Below, piece by piece: positions 60,610 through 64,000 of a stretch of DNA of 64,000 nucleotides. The notes below the pieces were generated by a model. That model made no database searches. It was not told the DNA's origin and saw only the letters and a program-made list of their open reading frames with translations. Source of the stretch: Nesterenkonia halophila. GTDB taxonomy: Bacteria > Actinomycetota > Actinomycetes > Actinomycetales > Micrococcaceae. The stretch lies in assembly GCF_009467795.1 (NCBI RefSeq), contig NZ_WIAX01000001.1:153770-217769 (forward strand), read 5' to 3'. The position numbers and the translations under genes were made by a program. Position 1 is the stretch's first letter; the number at the start of each line of letters is the position of its first letter.

Positions 60610-60911
60610 GCGTCCCGACCGTCAAGGATCCGCGCGACGTCATCATCGCGCCGGTCGTCTCGGAGAAGTCCTACGGCCTGATCGACGAGGGCAAGTACAC
60701 CTTCCTCGTCGAGGTGAAGGCCACCAAGTCGGAGATCAAGTACGCCGTGGAGAAGATCTTCGGCGTCACCGTCGACAAGGTGAACACCAACAACCGCCCG
60801 GGCAAGCGGAAGCGCACTCGCTTCGGCTGGGGCTCGCGCAACGACACCAAGCGTGCCGTGGTGAGCCTCCGCGAGGGCAACATTGACATCTTCGGAGGTC
60901 CGCTGTCCTGA
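60606..60911 (+). CDS. rplW: 50S ribosomal protein L23
   Basis: 101 residues from GTG 60606, overlapping the rplD stop (GTGA). [40 protein letters not shown] and [17 protein letters not shown] are conserved. It lines the exit-tunnel mouth and docks trigger factor and SRP. Confidence 0.97.
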   Translation: MSVPTVKDPRDVIIAPVVSEKSYGLIDEGKYTFLVEVKATKSEIKYAVEKIFGVTVDKVNTNNRPGKRKRTRFGWGSRNDTKRAVVSLREGNIDIFGGPLS

Positions 60912-60950
60912 CCAGGGCAGGCGGAGACCACTTAATCGAGGAAGAAGAAC

Positions 60951-61790
60951 ATGGCTATCCGTAACCTCAAGCCGTCCACCCCGGGCCAGCGTGGCTCGTC
61001 GGTGGCCGACTTCGCAGAGATCACCCGGGACACCCCGGAGAAGTCCCTGCTGCGCCCGCTGAGCAAGACCGGCGGACGCAACAGCTCGGGCAAGATCACC
61101 ACTCGCCACAAGGGCGGCGGACACAAGCGCCAGTACCGGCTGATCGACTTCCGTCGGTCGGACAAGGACGGCGTGCCGGCGAAGGTCGCTCACATCGAGT
61201 ACGACCCGAACCGCACCGCCCGCATCGCGCTGCTGCACTTCGCCGACGGCGAGAAGCGCTACATCCTGGCTCCGGGCCGGCTGGCCCAGGGCGCGGCCGT
61301 CGAGTCGGGCCCGAACGCCGACATCAAGCCGGGCAACAACCTGCCGCTGCGCAACATCCCGCTGGGCACCGTCGTGCACGGCGTGGAGCTGCGTCCGGGC
61401 GGCGGGGCCAAGCTCGGCCGCTCGGCCGGCGCCTCCATCCAGCTGGTGGCCCGCGAGGGCAAGCACGCCCAGCTGAAGCTGCCCTCCGGCGAGGTCCGCA
61501 ACGTCGACGTGCGCTGCCGCGCCACCGTCGGCCAGGTGGGCAACGCCGAGCAGTCCAACATCAACTGGGGCAAGGCCGGCCGCAGTCGCTGGAAGGGCGT
61601 CCGTCCGACCGTCCGCGGCGTCGTGATGAACCCGATCGACCACCCGCACGGCGGTGGCGAGGGCAAGTCCTCCGGCGGCCGCCACCCGGTCAACCCGAAC
61701 GGCATGCCCGAGGGTCGCACGCGGCGCCCGAAGAAGGAGAGCGACAAGCTCATCGTGCGTCGCCGTCGTACCAAGAAGAACAAGCGATAG
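60951..61790 (+). CDS. rplB: 50S ribosomal protein L2
   Basis: 279 residues. [55 protein letters not shown], and [20 protein letters not shown], whose histidine is near the peptidyl-transferase centre. Full length. Confidence 0.99.
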   Translation: MAIRNLKPSTPGQRGSSVADFAEITRDTPEKSLLRPLSKTGGRNSSGKITTRHKGGGHKRQYRLIDFRRSDKDGVPAKVAHIEYDPNRTARIALLHFADGEKRYILAPGRLAQGAAVESGPNADIKPGNNLPLRNIPLGTVVHGVELRPGGGAKLGRSAGASIQLVAREGKHAQLKLPSGEVRNVDVRCRATVGQVGNAEQSNINWGKAGRSRWKGVRPTVRGVVMNPIDHPHGGGEGKSSGGRHPVNPNGMPEGRTRRPKKESDKLIVRRRRTKKNKR

Positions 61791-61802
61791 GAGCCTGGAG
61801 CC

Positions 61803-62084
61803 ATGCCACGCAGCTTGAAGAAGGGCCCCTTCGTTGATCAGCACCTGTACCTGAAGGTGCAGGCTGAGAACGAAAAGGGCACCAAGAATGTCATCAAGAC
61901 CTGGTCCCGCCGTTCGATGATCGTCCCGGACATGCTCGGCCACACCATCGCCGTGCACGACGGCCGGAAGCACATCCCGGTGTTCATCACCGAGTCGATG
62001 GTCGGGCACAAGCTCGGCGAGTTCGCTACGACGCGCACGTTCCGCGGCCATGTGAAGGACGACAAGAAGGGCAAGCGCCGCTGA
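61803..62084 (+). CDS. rpsS: 30S ribosomal protein S19
   Basis: 93 residues. [40 protein letters not shown] and [20 protein letters not shown] are conserved. Part of the 30S head, near the A-site finger of the 50S subunit. 12 bp after rplB. Confidence 0.98.
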   Translation: MPRSLKKGPFVDQHLYLKVQAENEKGTKNVIKTWSRRSMIVPDMLGHTIAVHDGRKHIPVFITESMVGHKLGEFATTRTFRGHVKDDKKGKRR

Positions 62085-62140
62085 TCCCCGAGGGGATGAG
62101 CACGCTGCCTCTTCGATCCAGAGACGAGAGAAGGAAAGCA

Positions 62141-62506
62141 ATGGAAGCCAAGGCAATTGCGCGCTATCTGCGTGTGTCGCCTATGAAGGCCCGGCGCGTC
62201 GTCGACCTTGTCCGCGGCAAGCAGGCCAACGAGGCGCTGGCGATCCTGCAGTTCGCCCCGCAGGGAGCCTCCGAGCCGGTCTACAAGGTTCTGGCCTCGG
62301 CGATGGCGAACGCTCGCCAGCACGCCGACCAGGCCGGCGTCGCGTTCAACGAGGACGACTACGTCGTGACCGAGGCCCGGGTCGACGAGGGTCCGACCAT
62401 GAAGCGGTTCCGCCCGCGCGCCCAGGGTCGGGCCTACCGCATCAACAAGCGCACCAGCCACGTGACCGTCGTGGTCGGTGCGGACGAGAAAGGTGGGGAT
62501 CAGTAG
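62141..62506 (+). CDS. rplV: 50S ribosomal protein L22
   Basis: 121 residues from ATG 62141, which has AGAGAAGGAAA upstream. [33 protein letters not shown] helix and the tunnel hairpin [20 protein letters not shown] are present. It spans all six 23S domains and narrows the exit tunnel (macrolide-resistance site). Its stop shares a base with the rpsC start. Confidence 0.97.
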   Translation: MEAKAIARYLRVSPMKARRVVDLVRGKQANEALAILQFAPQGASEPVYKVLASAMANARQHADQAGVAFNEDDYVVTEARVDEGPTMKRFRPRAQGRAYRINKRTSHVTVVVGADEKGGDQ

Positions 62507-63327
62507 TGGGTAACAAGATCAACCCCAATGGTTTCCGTCTGGGCGTCACGACGGACCACGTCTCCCACTGGTACGCCGACTCCAACGCCGCGGGTCAGCG
62601 CTACAAGGACTTCGTGAAGGAAGACGTCCAGATCCGCGAGCTGCTGGCGAAGAGCGTGGAGCGCGCCGGCATCTCCAAGGTCGAGATCGAGCGCACCCGC
62701 GACCGCGTCCGGGTCGACATCCACACCGCCCGTCCGGGCATCGTCATCGGCCGCCGCGGCGCCGAGGCGGACCGGATCCGCGGTCAGCTGGAGAAGCTGA
62801 CCGCCAAGCAGATCCAGCTGAACATCCTCGAGGTCAAGAACCCCGAGACCGATGCGCAGCTGATCGCCCAGGGCGTCGCCGAGCAGCTGGCCGCCCGGGT
62901 GGCCTTCCGCCGCGCGATGAAGAAGTCCATCTCCTCGGCCATGCGGTCGGGCGCGAAGGGCATCCGGATCCAGTGCTCCGGCCGTCTGGGCGGTGCGGAG
63001 ATGTCGCGCAACGAGTTCTACCGCGAGGGCCGCGTGCCGCTGCACACCCTCCGGGCCAATATCGACTTCGGCAAGCACGAGGCCAAGACCACCTTCGGCC
63101 GCATCGGCGTGAAGGTCTGGGTCTACAAGGGCGACCTGACCGACAAGGAGCTGGCCGCCCAGCAGGCCGCGCAGCCTTCGGGCCGCGGCGGCGGGCGCGG
63201 CGGCGGCGGTGGCCGCGGCGGCGAGCGTCGTCGGCGCGGCGGCCGCAGTCGTGACCAGCAGGCCCCCGCTGAGACCGCAGCCCAGCCGGCTGCTTCCGAG
63301 TCTGCAGCAGAAGGAGGTCAGAGCTGA
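62506..63327 (+). CDS. rpsC: 30S ribosomal protein S3
   Basis: 273 residues from GTG 62506. [22 protein letters not shown] domain with [36 protein letters not shown] and [15 protein letters not shown]. After about residue 222 it has a low-complexity tail: an RGG-type block ([20 protein letters not shown]) and an Ala/Glu-rich end. Actinobacterial S3 often has a basic extension. It guards mRNA entry as part of the ribosomal helicase. Confidence 0.97.
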   Translation: MGNKINPNGFRLGVTTDHVSHWYADSNAAGQRYKDFVKEDVQIRELLAKSVERAGISKVEIERTRDRVRVDIHTARPGIVIGRRGAEADRIRGQLEKLTAKQIQLNILEVKNPETDAQLIAQGVAEQLAARVAFRRAMKKSISSAMRSGAKGIRIQCSGRLGGAEMSRNEFYREGRVPLHTLRANIDFGKHEAKTTFGRIGVKVWVYKGDLTDKELAAQQAAQPSGRGGGRGGGGGRGGERRRRGGRSRDQQAPAETAAQPAASESAAEGGQS

Positions 63328-63749
63328 TGCTGATGCCCCGTCGAGTCAAGTACCGCAAGCCGCACAAGCCGAAGCGCCGCGGCCACGCCAAGGGCGGCAC
63401 TGAGCTCGCCTTCGGCGAGTACGGCATCCAGGCCCTCGGCCACGGCTGGGTCACGAACCGCCAGATCGAGTCTGCGCGTATCGCCATGACCCGCCACATC
63501 AAGCGCGGCGGAAAGGTCTGGATCAACATCTACCCGGACCACCCGCTGACCAAGAAGCCGGCCGAGGTCCGCATGGGCTCCGGCAAGGGCTCGCCCGAGT
63601 GGTGGGTGGCCAACGTGAAGCCCGGACGCGTGATGTTCGAGCTGACCGTGACCGGTGCCAGCGACGAGGTGGCCAAGGAGGCCCTTCGTCTGGCAATCCA
63701 CAAGCTGCCGATGAAGGCACGCGTGATCAGCCGAGAGAGTGGTGAGTGA
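63327..63749 (+). CDS. rplP: 50S ribosomal protein L16
   Basis: 140 residues; ATG shares its A with the rpsC stop (TGATG). [40 protein letters not shown] and [20 protein letters not shown] are conserved. It contacts A-site tRNA near the central protuberance. Confidence 0.98.
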   Translation: MLMPRRVKYRKPHKPKRRGHAKGGTELAFGEYGIQALGHGWVTNRQIESARIAMTRHIKRGGKVWINIYPDHPLTKKPAEVRMGSGKGSPEWWVANVKPGRVMFELTVTGASDEVAKEALRLAIHKLPMKARVISRESGE

Positions 63750-63751
63750 CC

Positions 63752-64000
63752 ATGGCAGTTGGGTCGAAGGATCTGACGGTTGAGACGCTCTCCGCGATGG
63801 ACGACTCGTCCCTCGCCGAGCAGCTGCGCAGCGCCAAGGAGGAGCTGTTCAACCTTCGCTTCCAGTCCGCCACCGGTCAGCTGGAGAACTCCAGCCGTCT
63901 GAAGGCCGTCAAGCGCGACATCGCCCGGATCTACACGGTCCTGCGCGAGCGGGAGCTGGGCATTCGCGAGTCGGTCGGTGCTGAGGCAGAGTCCACTGAA
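63752..64000 (+). CDS. rpmC: 50S ribosomal protein L29, 3'-truncated by window end
   Basis: ATG 63752, 2 bp after rplP; 83 codons are visible and no stop is reached. Two-helix L29 fold: [51 protein letters not shown]. It binds next to L23 at the exit tunnel. The visible C-terminal [11 protein letters not shown] is an acidic extension beyond the usual 65-75 residues. Confidence 0.95.
   Translation, partial: MAVGSKDLTVETLSAMDDSSLAEQLRSAKEELFNLRFQSATGQLENSSRLKAVKRDIARIYTVLRERELGIRESVGAEAESTE

Overview
This window is chromosomal DNA of a high-GC actinobacterium, most likely order Micrococcales (Micrococcaceae-like). The reasons are the very strong G/C third-position bias, a mycothiol synthase next to a GlnR-type regulator, a tRNA-Trp-secE-nusG-rplK-rplA-rplJ-rplL-rpoB-rpoC-rpsL-rpsG-fusA-tuf-rpsJ order, and many start codons lying 6-7 nt after a TANNNT hexamer, as in leaderless actinobacterial transcripts. 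The genus cannot be proved from the sequence alone. There is no phage, insertion sequence or CRISPR array.

Layout. 1-4.5 kb: the end of a trans-sulfuration-type PLP enzyme, a MOSC protein, a two-component system whose kinase is frameshifted, a decayed CPBP membrane protease and a methyltransferase. 4.9-7.9 kb: a DEAD-box RNA helicase with a long leader, tRNA-Thr and tRNA-Met, and an acetyltransferase. 8.1-13 kb: an accessory oxidoreductase locus made of an MmyB-like XRE regulator, an MFS exporter, an SDR, a broken SDR-cupin chimera and a zinc alcohol dehydrogenase. Two copies of an AGGGACTCC palindrome look like its operators. 13-19.7 kb: rraA, a sirohydrochlorin chelatase, a small membrane protein, a MaoC-type dehydratase pair, a polar amino-acid ABC transporter and murB. 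19.8-35.2 kb: mostly minus-strand housekeeping genes (sodium symporter with a 42-residue partner, asd, thyA-folA, a Nudix/histidine phosphatase, mshD, glnR), a plus-strand block (membrane proteins, nitrobindin, ygfZ), then pfkA and an aspartate-type aminotransferase.

35.4-64 kb is the transcription and translation superregion. It is interrupted only at 39.9-45.5 kb by a minus-strand pair (SRPBCC, DUF899) and a divergent PspC-type envelope-stress module. It runs from tRNA-Trp through secE-nusG, rplKA, rplJL (behind a leader with an attenuator), rpoBC, rpsL-rpsG-fusA, tuf and the S10 operon to a truncated rpmC at the window edge.

The most unusual features are three 60-bp palindromes with one common architecture (one perfect, two bracketing an acetyltransferase gene), the shared AGGGACTCC operators that tie the XRE regulator to the exporter/oxidoreductase locus, three genes in visible decay, and two membrane micro-ORFs.
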